Below are positions 51,281 to 59,069 of a DNA stretch of 64,000 nucleotides, one piece after another. Source of the stretch: Clostridia bacterium (GTDB lineage Bacteria > Bacillota > Clostridia > Christensenellales > UBA1242). The notes beneath the pieces are model-generated. The model ran no database searches, was not told where the DNA came from, and saw only the letters and a list, made by a program, of their open reading frames with translations. The position numbers and the translations under genes are program-made. The stretch is taken from the NCBI GenBank assembly GCA_023228225.1, contig JALOBO010000003.1:44056-108055 (forward strand), in the 5' to 3' direction. Positions within the stretch are counted from its first letter, which is position 1. Each line of letters opens with the position of its first letter.

Positions 51281-52761
51281 TAGAATAATTTTTTTGCTTT
51301 ATCGTTTACAGTTGCTCTGTTTTGATGTTTATTATTTTGTCTGAAATCTTTTTCATTTGAAAATGGTAATTCGCCATTTATGAATTTCATTACTTCCATT
51401 GCAAAATGACTAGCAGTTACAACAGGAACGTTTTGTGAAATTTGTTGTGTTGCAGCATTTCCTTTTTCATTTTCCCACATGTTGAAATCATGAGGATGAC
51501 CCATTAGCCAAATCAATTCACGTAGAGTTAAAAATCTCATTTTAGTAGGGTGCATACCACGATACATGTTTCTTCCAACAACGGCGTTGAAATGTCCATG
51601 GAAAAAGTGTGGTGAATTGTCCCACCATCCCATTTTTTTCGCTAATTTATTTTTAACGTGAACAAGATTTTTGATTTCCCATTCAGCAGCTTCAGCATCA
51701 GCGTAATCTTTTCTGATTACTTCAATTGCTTCATCAATTTTGCCTGTCCATGCAAGATGATTATGTAATGTAGTATGGTCATGTTCAGCAACCCATTCAG
51801 CGTGTGTTTTATTATTTTGTTTCAACACCCAATCATATGATGGGTAAACTGGTGTTGTCCATTCTTCACCATCGTGCTGATAAACACCTTCAGGAATTTG
51901 TGCTAAAAAGTCAGGTAAGAAAGCTTCATCTCTCGACATAAAATTCATAATAGGTGCAGTTTCGCTATTCCAGAAGAAATAGAATGTACGTTCACGTTTT
52001 TGTGGAACGCCATGCAATAATGAATTTGTTTTCATTAATGAAAATGAATATCCAAATTCTTTTGCAATTTCCGCTAATTTTGTTGCAACACCTACACCAG
52101 TTTTAGTAAATAAAGCAGGTGCATTTTCACCCCAAAGAACTTTAGGTTTTACATGTTCAAGAACAAATCTTGCGGATTTGTACATCCATTGATTTTGAAT
52201 TGCATCAGAGCCACGTGACATTTCTGAACGACCTTTCGATGCATTTAAACTTGATAAACCAGCGCATGGCGGTACCGCATTCATAAAATCGACATCTTTA
52301 AATGCTTCAGCTAATAATGAAAGACTTTTCTTTTCCTCAGCAGATTCAGTGTTTGCAAACATTGGAATATCATATTCATCGAGATTATGATATGGAACAT
52401 CTGGCCAGTAATCAACTAAACTTTTTTCGTTACCCATAAATCCTGAAAATGTAACCATAAAATCAGGTTTCTTTTGCGTTGCTAATGCGCAGCCCATTGA
52501 CATACCGCCGATAAGTGGTATAATAGTTCCCCATTTAAAAGGCTTGCCATCATTTTTTAATACTGGTCCGTTTTCAAATTCTTTTAATGTATACGGATAT
52601 TTATTTTCAGGTGCAACATATGTACCGCTGTTTGGGATTTTAGAACCTTGAATCATTACTTTAGGTAACGCAACAATTTCTTCAATTTCTGTTTGATTGC
52701 AGTCGCATTCAACTACAGGAATACGTTTTTTTGTTTTAACAATTTTTTGTTCTTTACTCAT
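51280..52761 (-). CDS. DNA (cytosine-5) methyltransferase
   Basis: A 493-aa C5-methyltransferase with motifs in order: I (IPLIGGMSMGCALA, about 82-95), IV (VPPCAGLS with the catalytic Cys, about 164-171), VI (GENAP), VIII (HGVPQKRERTFYFF, Q-x-R-x-R), IX (LTLRELIWLMGHPHDF) and X (QQISQNVPVVTA). The N-terminal roughly 70 residues are an extension absent from minimal enzymes. The motif VI G-E-N-x-P and motif X Q-I-S-Q-N-V-P depart slightly from the usual ENV/QIGNAVP. It could protect phage DNA or mark cytosines; the recognition sequence cannot be read. No cognate endonuclease is adjacent. Confidence 0.85.
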   Translation of the reverse strand: MSKEQKIVKTKKRIPVVECDCNQTEIEEIVALPKVMIQGSKIPNSGTYVAPENKYPYTLKEFENGPVLKNDGKPFKWGTIIPLIGGMSMGCALATQKKPDFMVTFSGFMGNEKSLVDYWPDVPYHNLDEYDIPMFANTESAEEKKSLSLLAEAFKDVDFMNAVPPCAGLSSLNASKGRSEMSRGSDAIQNQWMYKSARFVLEHVKPKVLWGENAPALFTKTGVGVATKLAEIAKEFGYSFSLMKTNSLLHGVPQKRERTFYFFWNSETAPIMNFMSRDEAFLPDFLAQIPEGVYQHDGEEWTTPVYPSYDWVLKQNNKTHAEWVAEHDHTTLHNHLAWTGKIDEAIEVIRKDYADAEAAEWEIKNLVHVKNKLAKKMGWWDNSPHFFHGHFNAVVGRNMYRGMHPTKMRFLTLRELIWLMGHPHDFNMWENEKGNAATQQISQNVPVVTASHFAMEVMKFINGELPFSNEKDFRQNNKHQNRATVNDKAKKLF

Positions 52762-52769
52762 TTTTATTT

Positions 52770-53372
52770 TTATAAGTTGTTTATAAATGGATTTTCGTGT
52801 TTTACATGATGTATTTCAAAATTCTTTATACGTTTTTCGTACATGTGAATAAATTTACTAGCTGCAAGTAATCCTGCAATAGAATCTTCATATATATGAA
52901 GTTCATCAGTTGAACTATGAAATTGATGTTTTATTTTTTCAAACGCTGTAACGTAAACATCAGGTTCAGGCTTACGTTTAATACCGCTATACGTTCCGAC
53001 GATATCTTGCCATGGAACAGTATTAGAAAATTTCTTATTTAGCATTGTTGTTACAAGTTCTTCATTTGTATTTGTAACAATGTAATATTGATGATCTATT
53101 CGATTATTTTTAAAATCGGGTAGTTTGAATATGATTTCATCAAAGTAAGTATTGATATAATGATGTTCTTTTACTTTTTTGATTTCTGCAATTTCATCGA
53201 TTGAAAAATTTAATCCTTGTAAGAATTTGTTTGAATCATCGTAAATAAAATCATTAAAATAGTTAAAATCGAATTGTATGTCAAAATCTTTTAGTGCTTC
53301 TTTATATGAAAGATATAATGCTTTTCTCGTCAGTGCTAGAGTATCGTCCCAATCGTAGAAATGCCACTTCAT
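52770..53372 (-). CDS. HAD-superfamily hydrolase (200 aa)
   Basis: A 200-aa HAD protein with DWDDTLA (motif I, D7/D9), YIVTNTN (motif II), a KRKPEPDVYV loop (motif III Lys, K-P-x-P-x-x-Y) and YEDSIAGLLAA (motif IV). The helical cap about residues 18-90 makes it a subclass I/beta-phosphoglucomutase-like phosphatase. Substrate unknown; its place next to sugar genes suggests a sugar or nucleotide phosphate. It starts at the last base of the upstream 109-aa gene. Confidence 0.8.
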   Translation of the reverse strand: MKWHFYDWDDTLALTRKALYLSYKEALKDFDIQFDFNYFNDFIYDDSNKFLQGLNFSIDEIAEIKKVKEHHYINTYFDEIIFKLPDFKNNRIDHQYYIVTNTNEELVTTMLNKKFSNTVPWQDIVGTYSGIKRKPEPDVYVTAFEKIKHQFHSSTDELHIYEDSIAGLLAASKFIHMYEKRIKNFEIHHVKHENPFINNL

Positions 53373-53701
53373 TAAATCAAGTTATTAGAATGTTTTATTT
53401 CAACTATTTTTTCTTTATCATTCGATTTAAAAATTAATTTTGTATCATCCCAACGCATGTTAGGGTCAACAAAAACATCTGCGTGTTTTAACTTAATGAT
53501 TTTGTATGTTTCAGGATTTTTGATTAGTCCAAGACTTGGTTTAATCACTGGCAGCTGTTGTGCTTCGAATGCATCCATTAAAAAGGTGCCTAATTGCGCA
53601 TTTGTTATGATTTTGTTATATGAAGCTTGTTCATTTATAAAAACCATAATTTGTTTTAGACCATCCCACGGGCCTAAATTAGAAATATCAATTACTTCCA
53701 T
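53372..53701 (-). CDS. Unknown protein (109 aa)
   Basis: A 109-aa protein, unrecognised. N-terminal LGPWDGLKQIMVFINEQASYNKIITNAQLGTFLMDAF is helical; the C-terminal half is beta-type with VFVDPNMRWDDTKLIFKS. Located between the nucleotidyltransferase and HAD genes, with a late-like promoter variant about 20 nt upstream. No enzyme motif. Confidence 0.55.
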   Translation of the reverse strand: MEVIDISNLGPWDGLKQIMVFINEQASYNKIITNAQLGTFLMDAFEAQQLPVIKPSLGLIKNPETYKIIKLKHADVFVDPNMRWDDTKLIFKSNDKEKIVEIKHSNNLI

Positions 53702-53721
53702 TGTTTTAGATTTAGAAATTA

Positions 53722-53736
53722 TATTTTATATATTGC
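53722..53736 (-). promoter_or_regulatory. Late-like promoter variant (GCAATATATAAAATA)
   Basis: Minus-strand GCAATATATAAAATA, 20 nt before the ATG at 53701; lies within the 3' end of the upstream gene. Confidence 0.35.
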
Positions 53737-54445
53737 TTGCTTTTGCTATGGCAGAACTTACATCTGTATCATCTGATTGATATGTCAAATCAATCCAATG
53801 TTCAACAACTGGTGTAATTGTACGTTTCTCGATTGAATTGAAAAACTCTGTAATTTCATACTCTTTACGTTTTACGGAAGGTGATAAATCATTCAATTTT
53901 CTAAAGCCATCCGGTGTAAAATAAGCAAAACCGATAAAGAATTTGCCTTCTCTGTATAGATGAGGTTTTTCTATTAACTTGTTTCCGTCGATTGCACCAA
54001 ATCTTTCATTTGTCGAATCTTTTTCCAATTCCTTATATGTTGCAACCGCATCGAATTCTTTCAGTAATGATTTGTCGAATTTACCTTTAACAAAGTTATC
54101 ACCAAAAAGAACAAGTACATCTTCTTGATTATCTGGTAGCCAAGGCAGTAGTCCTGCACCAGGACCATATTTATCGGTATCTTGGAATTTGAATGATAGA
54201 TTTATTTTCTCTGCTGAAAATTTTTCGACATACGAAACTAAATTTGATACAACATCATTACCAATTTCGCCATAATATGTAATATCACATTGATTTCGTG
54301 AAACTGTTACGCAAATATCTGTTATTCCATTTTCGATGCAAAAGTCGATATTATACTCTGGTAATGTCTTGTCATTAAATTTTGCAAGTAATTTATTTTT
54401 TCCGTATCTTGTTGAATTACCTGCACATAGTATGATTGCTTTCAT
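53726..54445 (-). CDS. Sugar-phosphate nucleotidyltransferase-like
   Basis: A 239-aa enzyme of the NTP-transferase family: MKAIILCAGNSTRYGKNKLLA at the N-terminus (A-G-x-x-x-R-x-x-x-N-K), ENGITDICVTVS, QDTDKYGPGAGLL (G-x-G-x-A-like, about 90-105) and LVLFGDNF (G-D-N, metal-binding Asp). It activates a sugar-1-phosphate with a nucleotide, probably supplying a donor to the neighbouring glycosyltransferases. Overlaps the 86-aa gene by one base. Confidence 0.82.
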   Translation of the reverse strand: MKAIILCAGNSTRYGKNKLLAKFNDKTLPEYNIDFCIENGITDICVTVSRNQCDITYYGEIGNDVVSNLVSYVEKFSAEKINLSFKFQDTDKYGPGAGLLPWLPDNQEDVLVLFGDNFVKGKFDKSLLKEFDAVATYKELEKDSTNERFGAIDGNKLIEKPHLYREGKFFIGFAYFTPDGFRKLNDLSPSVKRKEYEITEFFNSIEKRTITPVVEHWIDLTYQSDDTDVSSAIAKASNI

Positions 54446-54705
54446 TATTTTTTATCTTTTATAAAGTTCACAATTCTATTCGGTATTGTTGCCCAATCAT
54501 TTCTATTCATTCCATAATTTATAGGCAATGAATTATCGTCATCTTCTATTAATAAATACCAATAATTGTCGAAGTCATCTGAATAAATGTTATACACTTG
54601 ATGTATGCCAGGTATATAATCCGGCAAATTTGCAATACGTTTCAATTTTATCATATTGCCAGGTATATAACCTTCTACTTCAATAATATCATTTAATTCT
54701 ATCAT
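54445..54705 (-). CDS. Unknown small protein (86 aa)
   Basis: An 86-aa beta-rich protein: IELNDIIEVEGYIPGNMIKLKRIANLP, NIYSDDFDNYWYLLIEDDD, then ATIPNRIVNFIKDKK. No recognised family. It starts a small sugar-gene unit under a TGTATATAAT promoter and is coupled to the nucleotidyltransferase through TAATG. Possibly an SH3-like accessory domain. Confidence 0.5.
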   Translation of the reverse strand: MIELNDIIEVEGYIPGNMIKLKRIANLPDYIPGIHQVYNIYSDDFDNYWYLLIEDDDNSLPINYGMNRNDWATIPNRIVNFIKDKK

Positions 54706-54722
54706 ATATCTTTTATTTCCTA

Positions 54723-54739
54723 TTGTTATTATATACAGA
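54723..54739 (-). promoter_or_regulatory. TGTATATAAT-type promoter
   Basis: Minus-strand TCTGTATATAATAACAA, 17 nt before the ATG at 54705. Confidence 0.5.
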
Positions 54740-54753
54740 ACAATTTTTTAGTT

Positions 54754-55212
54754 TTACTTTCCAATTTTCACAGAATTAATATCAATGTCATTCATGTAAT
54801 TTTTTGATACTTTTCCTTTTTTCATTTCTTCAATTAAAAAAGAAATTGTATCTCTAATCATTATATGAACTGATTTTTGAGGTTCCCAACCTATTGCTTT
54901 TGCTTTGTCAATATTTGCAACAATCGTATGAGCTTCACCATTAATTTCTGGCATATATACGATAGGTATTCTTACATTAAGATACGTATAAATAATTTCA
55001 ACAATTTCACGTAATGAATGCGATTCGCCTCTTCCTAAATTGAAAACTTGATTATCTGTTTTTCTATCTTCAATACATTGTATATGAAAATTATTCACAT
55101 CATCAACATGAATAAAATCTCTACGTCTTGTTTCATCGCCAAAAATGATAGGGCCATCACCATTCATTAATCGAATTGCAACGCCAGCAAATAAAGGTGG
55201 TATTGTTCTCAT
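54754..55212 (-). pseudogene. Truncated C-terminal copy of an NAD-dependent epimerase/dehydratase
   Basis: An ORF of 152 codons that corresponds to the C-terminal half of the intact epimerase at 56298-57320. It starts at the equivalent of that protein's VPP-x-x-x-G-x-AIRL position and runs to the end, sharing RRRDFIHVDDVN, HIQCI, VFNLG, PEINGEA and ANIDKAKA-x-GWEPQ. Identity by eye is about 60%. It lacks the entire Rossmann NAD-binding half (no GxxGxxG), so it cannot be an active epimerase alone. A TGTATATAAA-type promoter precedes it, so it might be expressed. Its position beyond cassette 2 makes it a probable remnant of the gene before cassette insertion. Confidence 0.75.
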
Positions 55213-55220
55213 TTATTTAT

Positions 55221-55233
55221 ATTTATATACATA
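55221..55233 (-). promoter_or_regulatory. TGTATATAAA-type promoter
   Basis: Minus-strand ATGTATATAAATA, 8 nt before the start of the truncated epimerase ORF at 55212. Confidence 0.4.
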
Positions 55234-55305
55234 GATTTCAGAAAGTTTTAATTTTTCTAAACATCATTTTAATATATAATTTATAAAATTAATAATTTTT
55301 ACAAT

Positions 55306-55509
55306 ATGAAAAAAGCTCAAGCATTCTCAATATCAGAAGAAACAATTAAAAAACTTAACATCGTGTCAAAGGCGATGGGTTTTAATAAGTCGGCCATTGT
55401 CGAATCTCAAATAATAAAATTTATTAAACAGATTGAGAATGGGATGTATGATGGCTGTGAAAACTTATCAGAACAAATAAAAGAATTATATGAAAAAGAA
55501 AATTTGTAA
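55306..55509 (+). CDS. Ribbon-helix-helix protein, cassette 2
   Basis: A 67-aa protein: MKKAQAFSISEETIKKLNIV, then SKAMGFNKSAIVESQIIKFI and an acidic C-terminus. This is the RHH pattern (strand, helix, N-K-S turn, helix) and the sequence is clearly related to the cassette 1 protein at 43191. It overlaps the downstream nuclease by 20 nt and is the only other plus-strand regulator in the window. An autoregulatory repressor of the nuclease, or a DNA-targeting partner, is inferred. AATATATAAT-like sequence lies about 25 nt upstream. Confidence 0.78.
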   Translation: MKKAQAFSISEETIKKLNIVSKAMGFNKSAIVESQIIKFIKQIENGMYDGCENLSEQIKELYEKENL

Positions 55510-56323
55510 ATTTTGCGGCAATGAATTTATGTCAAGACATGATAATCATATGTTTTGTACGAGGTCGTGTTCCATGAATTATAGACACCAGGATCCTACA
55601 TATACGCAGAACATAAAAGAAAAAGTCACGGTAACAAAAAACACACCCGAGTTTAAAAAAGAGCAAAGTGTCAGGTCGTCTAAACAAATAGCTGAATTGA
55701 AAATAAATAACCCTATAAGATTTCAAATGCAATTAGACAATATGAATAGAGGTTTTAAAGATTGGATATCTATTGATGATAATCGTAAACACTTGTCTGA
55801 TAAAACAACTGAATTTTTTGAAGATCCTGTGAATAGAAAAAATTTATCAAACAAACGCATGGAATATTATGCCGTACCCGGTAATATTGAAAAACAACGT
55901 GTAATAAACAAAGAAATCCAAAACAGACCAGAAGTACGCGAAAAACAACGATCTCATTGGCGAGATGACGAATACGCAGATAAACGATTAAAACAAAGAT
56001 ATAAATTTAAAAAGTATGAGATGCCGTCAGGAAGAATCGTACACGTACAAGGGTATGAAAATTTCGCCATTGACCTTTTATTACAACAATATGAGGAAAA
56101 CGATATTGTGGTAGCATGCGACGGTATCTCAAAATTTACTGGCGTTATCGAGTATGAACTTAACGGAACTCATACATATAAACCTGATATTTATATCAAA
56201 TCAAAAAACATGATAATAGAGGTTAAATCTGCTTATACATATAATGCGGCAAAAAAACAAACCCATGCAAAAGCGCAGGCTTGTGTGAATCTTGGATTTA
56301 CTTTTTATCTGATGATATTGTAA
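55490..56323 (+). CDS. Zinc-finger PD-(D/E)XK nuclease, homing-endonuclease-like, cassette 2
   Basis: A 277-aa protein. The N-terminal zinc finger is C6, C9, C23, C27. The middle (about 50-185) has repeated basic helical segments of the NUMOD3 type (DNRKHLSDKTTEFFEDPVNRKNLSNKRMEYY and on) that bind DNA along the groove. The C-terminal nuclease domain (about 190-277) has MPSGRIVHVQGYE, PDIYI (D233) and IIEVKSAY (E244, K246) and ends FYLMIL. It is larger than the cassette 1 enzyme because of extra DNA-binding repeats. It overlaps the 3' end of the convergent epimerase gene by 26 nt and the RHH gene by 20 nt. Confidence 0.82.
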   Translation: MKKKICKFCGNEFMSRHDNHMFCTRSCSMNYRHQDPTYTQNIKEKVTVTKNTPEFKKEQSVRSSKQIAELKINNPIRFQMQLDNMNRGFKDWISIDDNRKHLSDKTTEFFEDPVNRKNLSNKRMEYYAVPGNIEKQRVINKEIQNRPEVREKQRSHWRDDEYADKRLKQRYKFKKYEMPSGRIVHVQGYENFAIDLLLQQYEENDIVVACDGISKFTGVIEYELNGTHTYKPDIYIKSKNMIIEVKSAYTYNAAKKQTHAKAQACVNLGFTFYLMIL

Positions 56324-57320
56324 CTTCTTCTATATTTATATTATCCATATAATCTTTTGGGAAATAGCCGTTCTCATAAAGATCTTTAAGATACCCTATT
56401 AAATCTTCATGGCCTTCATCAAATTTTACCTGTGGCTCCCATCCCAGTGCTTTAGCTTTATCAATATTTGCATAGATTTCAAATGCTTCCCCATTAATTT
56501 CGGGAAGATGGTTTATTTCGTATTTATTGATTTTTAAGCTATTTGCTATACTCTTAATCATCTCATATAAAGAATAACTTTGTCCTGTTCCAAGATTGAA
56601 GACTTCGTTATCTGTTCTACTGTCTTGTATACATTGTATATGAAATCTATTAACATCATCAACATGTATGAAATCTCTACGTCTATTACCGTCTCCAAAT
56701 ACTATTGGATTGGCACCGTTTAATAGTCTTATAGCAAACCCGCATGATGCAGGCGGGACTGTTCGTTTCCAATCCTGTAATTTTCCGTAAATATTAAAAT
56801 AGCGTAAACCTGTGTATGTTAATCCTTTTGTTTTGCGATATGATTCTGCTAACAAATGCAAACATGCTTTTGATGTTGCATAAATTGTTCCCGGATTCCA
56901 CTCTGATTCAACATGTGGCAAAATTTTTGAATCTTCATACATTGCAGATGTTTCTGAAAAAATAACTTTTTTCACATTATTTTCAATGCATGCATCAAAC
57001 ACATTGATTGAACCCATTATGTTATTTGAAAATGCTTCCATTGGATTTTTATCGCAGTCATAAATTGAAACTAATCCCGCAAAATGAAATACATAATCAA
57101 CATCTTTAAAATGATTTTTAATATCATGATATCTTATGTCATCTTCAATTAATGTTATTTTATCATGAACACCTTCTAGAAAAGTGCCATGCGACATATT
57201 GTCGATTCCTATAATATTTTCTTTTGGATTGGTTATTACATTTTTAGTAATCAAATCGTTAATTAAATTTGTGCCAACGAATCCACATGCGCCTGTTATT
57301 AAAATCTTAGGTTCTTTCAT
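56298..57320 (-). CDS. NAD-dependent sugar epimerase/dehydratase (340 aa)
   Basis: Extended short-chain dehydrogenase: MKEPKILITGACGFVGTNLI gives the Rossmann G-x-x-G-x-x-G at the N-terminus, FHFAGLVS follows, the S...YxxxK active site is FSETSAMYEDS and TIYATSKACLHLLAE, and the C-terminal half ends with RRRDFIHVDDVN and GWEPQ. I chose ATG 57320 rather than 57428, because the extra 36 codons are basic, low-complexity and contain the promoter. It makes or interconverts a nucleotide sugar, likely for the adjacent transferases. Its 3' end overlaps the cassette 2 nuclease and a second truncated copy of the C-terminal half lies beyond the cassette. Confidence 0.88.
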   Translation of the reverse strand: MKEPKILITGACGFVGTNLINDLITKNVITNPKENIIGIDNMSHGTFLEGVHDKITLIEDDIRYHDIKNHFKDVDYVFHFAGLVSIYDCDKNPMEAFSNNIMGSINVFDACIENNVKKVIFSETSAMYEDSKILPHVESEWNPGTIYATSKACLHLLAESYRKTKGLTYTGLRYFNIYGKLQDWKRTVPPASCGFAIRLLNGANPIVFGDGNRRRDFIHVDDVNRFHIQCIQDSRTDNEVFNLGTGQSYSLYEMIKSIANSLKINKYEINHLPEINGEAFEIYANIDKAKALGWEPQVKFDEGHEDLIGYLKDLYENGYFPKDYMDNINIEEVTISSDKK

Positions 57321-57340
57321 ATATTTTCTTATTAATATTT

Positions 57341-57355
57341 TATAATTATATACAT
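57341..57355 (-). promoter_or_regulatory. TGTATATAAT-type promoter of the epimerase
   Basis: Minus-strand ATGTATATAATTATA, 20 nt before the chosen epimerase ATG at 57320; its presence inside the longer ORF supports the later start. Confidence 0.5.
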
Positions 57356-57445
57356 TAATGACAAATAGTTTTTTGACGAAATGATTAAAAATATTCACAA
57401 CAAGTTTCCTTTTTTGCTTGTTTGTCAAAAATCACAAACTGATAT

Positions 57446-57461
57446 GAATATATAAATTAAA
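57446..57461 (+). promoter_or_regulatory. Late-type promoter on plus strand (GAATATATAAATTAAA)
   Basis: Plus-strand GAATATATAAATTAAA, 10 nt before the ATG of the terminase-like gene at 57472. The only late-type promoter found on the plus strand. Confidence 0.55.
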
Positions 57462-57471
57462 ATTAAGTATT

Positions 57472-58407
57472 ATGAAAGTATATACAACACAAATTATTGA
57501 AAAAATTTATGAAGACTATTACGCAGGTCGTCAATCAAAAATATCAGACATATGCTATAATAAAATGACGGGTTATCGAAAGGCCGGCATTATGTTTTCT
57601 TTTTCGCCACAAGAATTACTTGAATATTCAAAGTGTGCAACAGATCCCATTTATTTTATAGAAAAATATTGTACAGCATCAACAATAAACGGTATTCAAC
57701 ATATTTTATTGCGAGATTACCAAAAAGATATTGTAAAGAAATACATTGACTACAGATTTAACGTTGTTATGAATTCTCGACAAACCGGGTTATCAACAAT
57801 AATGGATTTTTTAATGTTACATACTGCATTATTCAATGTAAATCGAAACATTGTTCTTGCATCTGTTAAAGAATGTATGTCTGTTGAAAGTATGGATAAA
57901 ATTAGACGTATATATGCAGACTTGCCGTATTACTTAAAACCTGGCGTCGAAAGTTATAACAAGAAATCATTAAAGTTCGATAACGGATGCAGAATTTTTG
58001 CAATATCTTCTAGGCCAACTTCAACGATTGGTTTTTCGATTCACCATTTATTCTTGCAAGATTTTGCACACATGCAACCAGTTGCATCATCTGAATTTAT
58101 ACGTAATACATATGTAAGTATTAGTGCAATAAAAGATTCTACAATATTCATACAATCAACACCTAATGGGTATAATCAATTTTATGATATTTATGATAGA
58201 GCATCACGTGGATTGAATTCTTATATGGCAACAAAAGTTTTGTGGTGGCAAGTGCCGGGACGTGATGAAAAATGGAAAGAACAAGAAATTCGCAATTTAG
58301 GATCTGCTGAATTATTTGCTCAAGAATATGATTGCATGTTTTTTGGCAATCCTGAAGAATGGATTAAATGGCAAAATTCAACTATATCAGATTGGTATTT
58401 GAAATAA
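57472..58407 (+). CDS. Terminase large subunit ATPase-domain protein, degenerate and lacking nuclease domain (311 aa)
   Basis: The sequence is TerL-like throughout: adenine-motif RDYQKDIVKKY (81-91), Walker A region VVMNSRQTGLSTIM (98-111), Walker B region HHLFLQDFAHM (191-201), coupling motif QSTPNG (228-233) and the end-of-ATPase phrase LFAQEYDCMFFGNPEEW. Two features are odd: Walker A has G-L-S-T with no Lys at the canonical place or at the earlier deviant place (N101), and the Walker B D-E is Q-D. The protein ends at 311 aa, exactly where the RNase H-type nuclease of about 610-aa T4 gp17 should begin. Either a non-catalytic paralog or the first part of a split terminase. Confidence 0.8.
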   Translation: MKVYTTQIIEKIYEDYYAGRQSKISDICYNKMTGYRKAGIMFSFSPQELLEYSKCATDPIYFIEKYCTASTINGIQHILLRDYQKDIVKKYIDYRFNVVMNSRQTGLSTIMDFLMLHTALFNVNRNIVLASVKECMSVESMDKIRRIYADLPYYLKPGVESYNKKSLKFDNGCRIFAISSRPTSTIGFSIHHLFLQDFAHMQPVASSEFIRNTYVSISAIKDSTIFIQSTPNGYNQFYDIYDRASRGLNSYMATKVLWWQVPGRDEKWKEQEIRNLGSAELFAQEYDCMFFGNPEEWIKWQNSTISDWYLK

Positions 58408-58410
58408 AAA

Positions 58411-58430
58411 AAAGAGGCAATTGCCTCTTT
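58411..58430. terminator. Bidirectional terminator
   Basis: Perfect palindrome AAAGAGGCAATTGCCTCTTT with A- and T-runs on both sides, between two convergent genes (stop codons at 58407 on plus and 58442 on minus). Confidence 0.9.
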
Positions 58431-58441
58431 TTGTTGATATT

Positions 58442-59068
58442 TTAATACATATTATTCGGTATGTATCTGCTTTTGATATAATCAGCAACAGCAATTAGTG
58501 CTTTAGGCTCATGTTTGCATGCATCAGCAAGATCGTCAGCCATAACTTTCAATTGTGGCCATGCATCAATTTTACCCCACGAACTTGTGCCATTCATGAA
58601 AAAACCTTGTACTTGGAATTTTGTATCTTTATATTCGCCAAATCCTCTTGATTTACCTGTTGTGTAATCCCATACTCTAAAGAATATAAATCCTAATGCA
58701 GGATGTTCAAAGCAAACAACAGTAGTGTCTGTGTATTGTTTGTTTTTGATAATTTTAGATGGAGTCCATTCTTTTTTGTTTGGCGCAATTACTAAATTTG
58801 TTAGCACATCAACAACTTCTTTACCATTTTTGTACGCTTCTGTTGTGTATAATCTAATTGACGTATAATTCCATCCATCAGTTTTCCAATTACCTTTTGT
58901 ATCAATTTCACGAAATTCATCAGGTGTTCCTGCACATCGTGGAACAACTTCTCCTTGATTAAAACCTGGTGCTTTATTGAAACGGTTGATGTAAACGTCC
59001 ATGTCTCCAAATAATGTAGCACTTTCGTTTAATGCAAAATCTTCGATTGTTGGTATTCTTCTTATCAT
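58442..59068 (-). CDS. RIP-tagged protein (208 aa)
   Basis: The N-terminus MIRRIPTIEDFALNE|SA has the tag with an L-N-E|S site, one residue later than most. The body is an alpha/beta domain with many aromatics (WNYTSIRLYTTEAYKNGKEVV, VVCFEHPALGFIFFRVWDYTTGKSRGFGEY, MNGTSSWGKIDAWPQLKVM). No family recognised; the domain looks enzyme-like but shows no known catalytic set. It is followed by the bidirectional terminator and starts 1 nt after another tagged gene, in the zinc-ribbon unit. Confidence 0.65.
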   Translation of the reverse strand: MIRRIPTIEDFALNESATLFGDMDVYINRFNKAPGFNQGEVVPRCAGTPDEFREIDTKGNWKTDGWNYTSIRLYTTEAYKNGKEVVDVLTNLVIAPNKKEWTPSKIIKNKQYTDTTVVCFEHPALGFIFFRVWDYTTGKSRGFGEYKDTKFQVQGFFMNGTSSWGKIDAWPQLKVMADDLADACKHEPKALIAVADYIKSRYIPNNMY

Positions 59069-59069
59069 A

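Noticed and set aside
57321..57428. 36-codon N-terminal extension of the epimerase
   Set aside because: Basic, AT-derived sequence that covers a promoter motif; the Rossmann strand begins right after the ATG at 57320.
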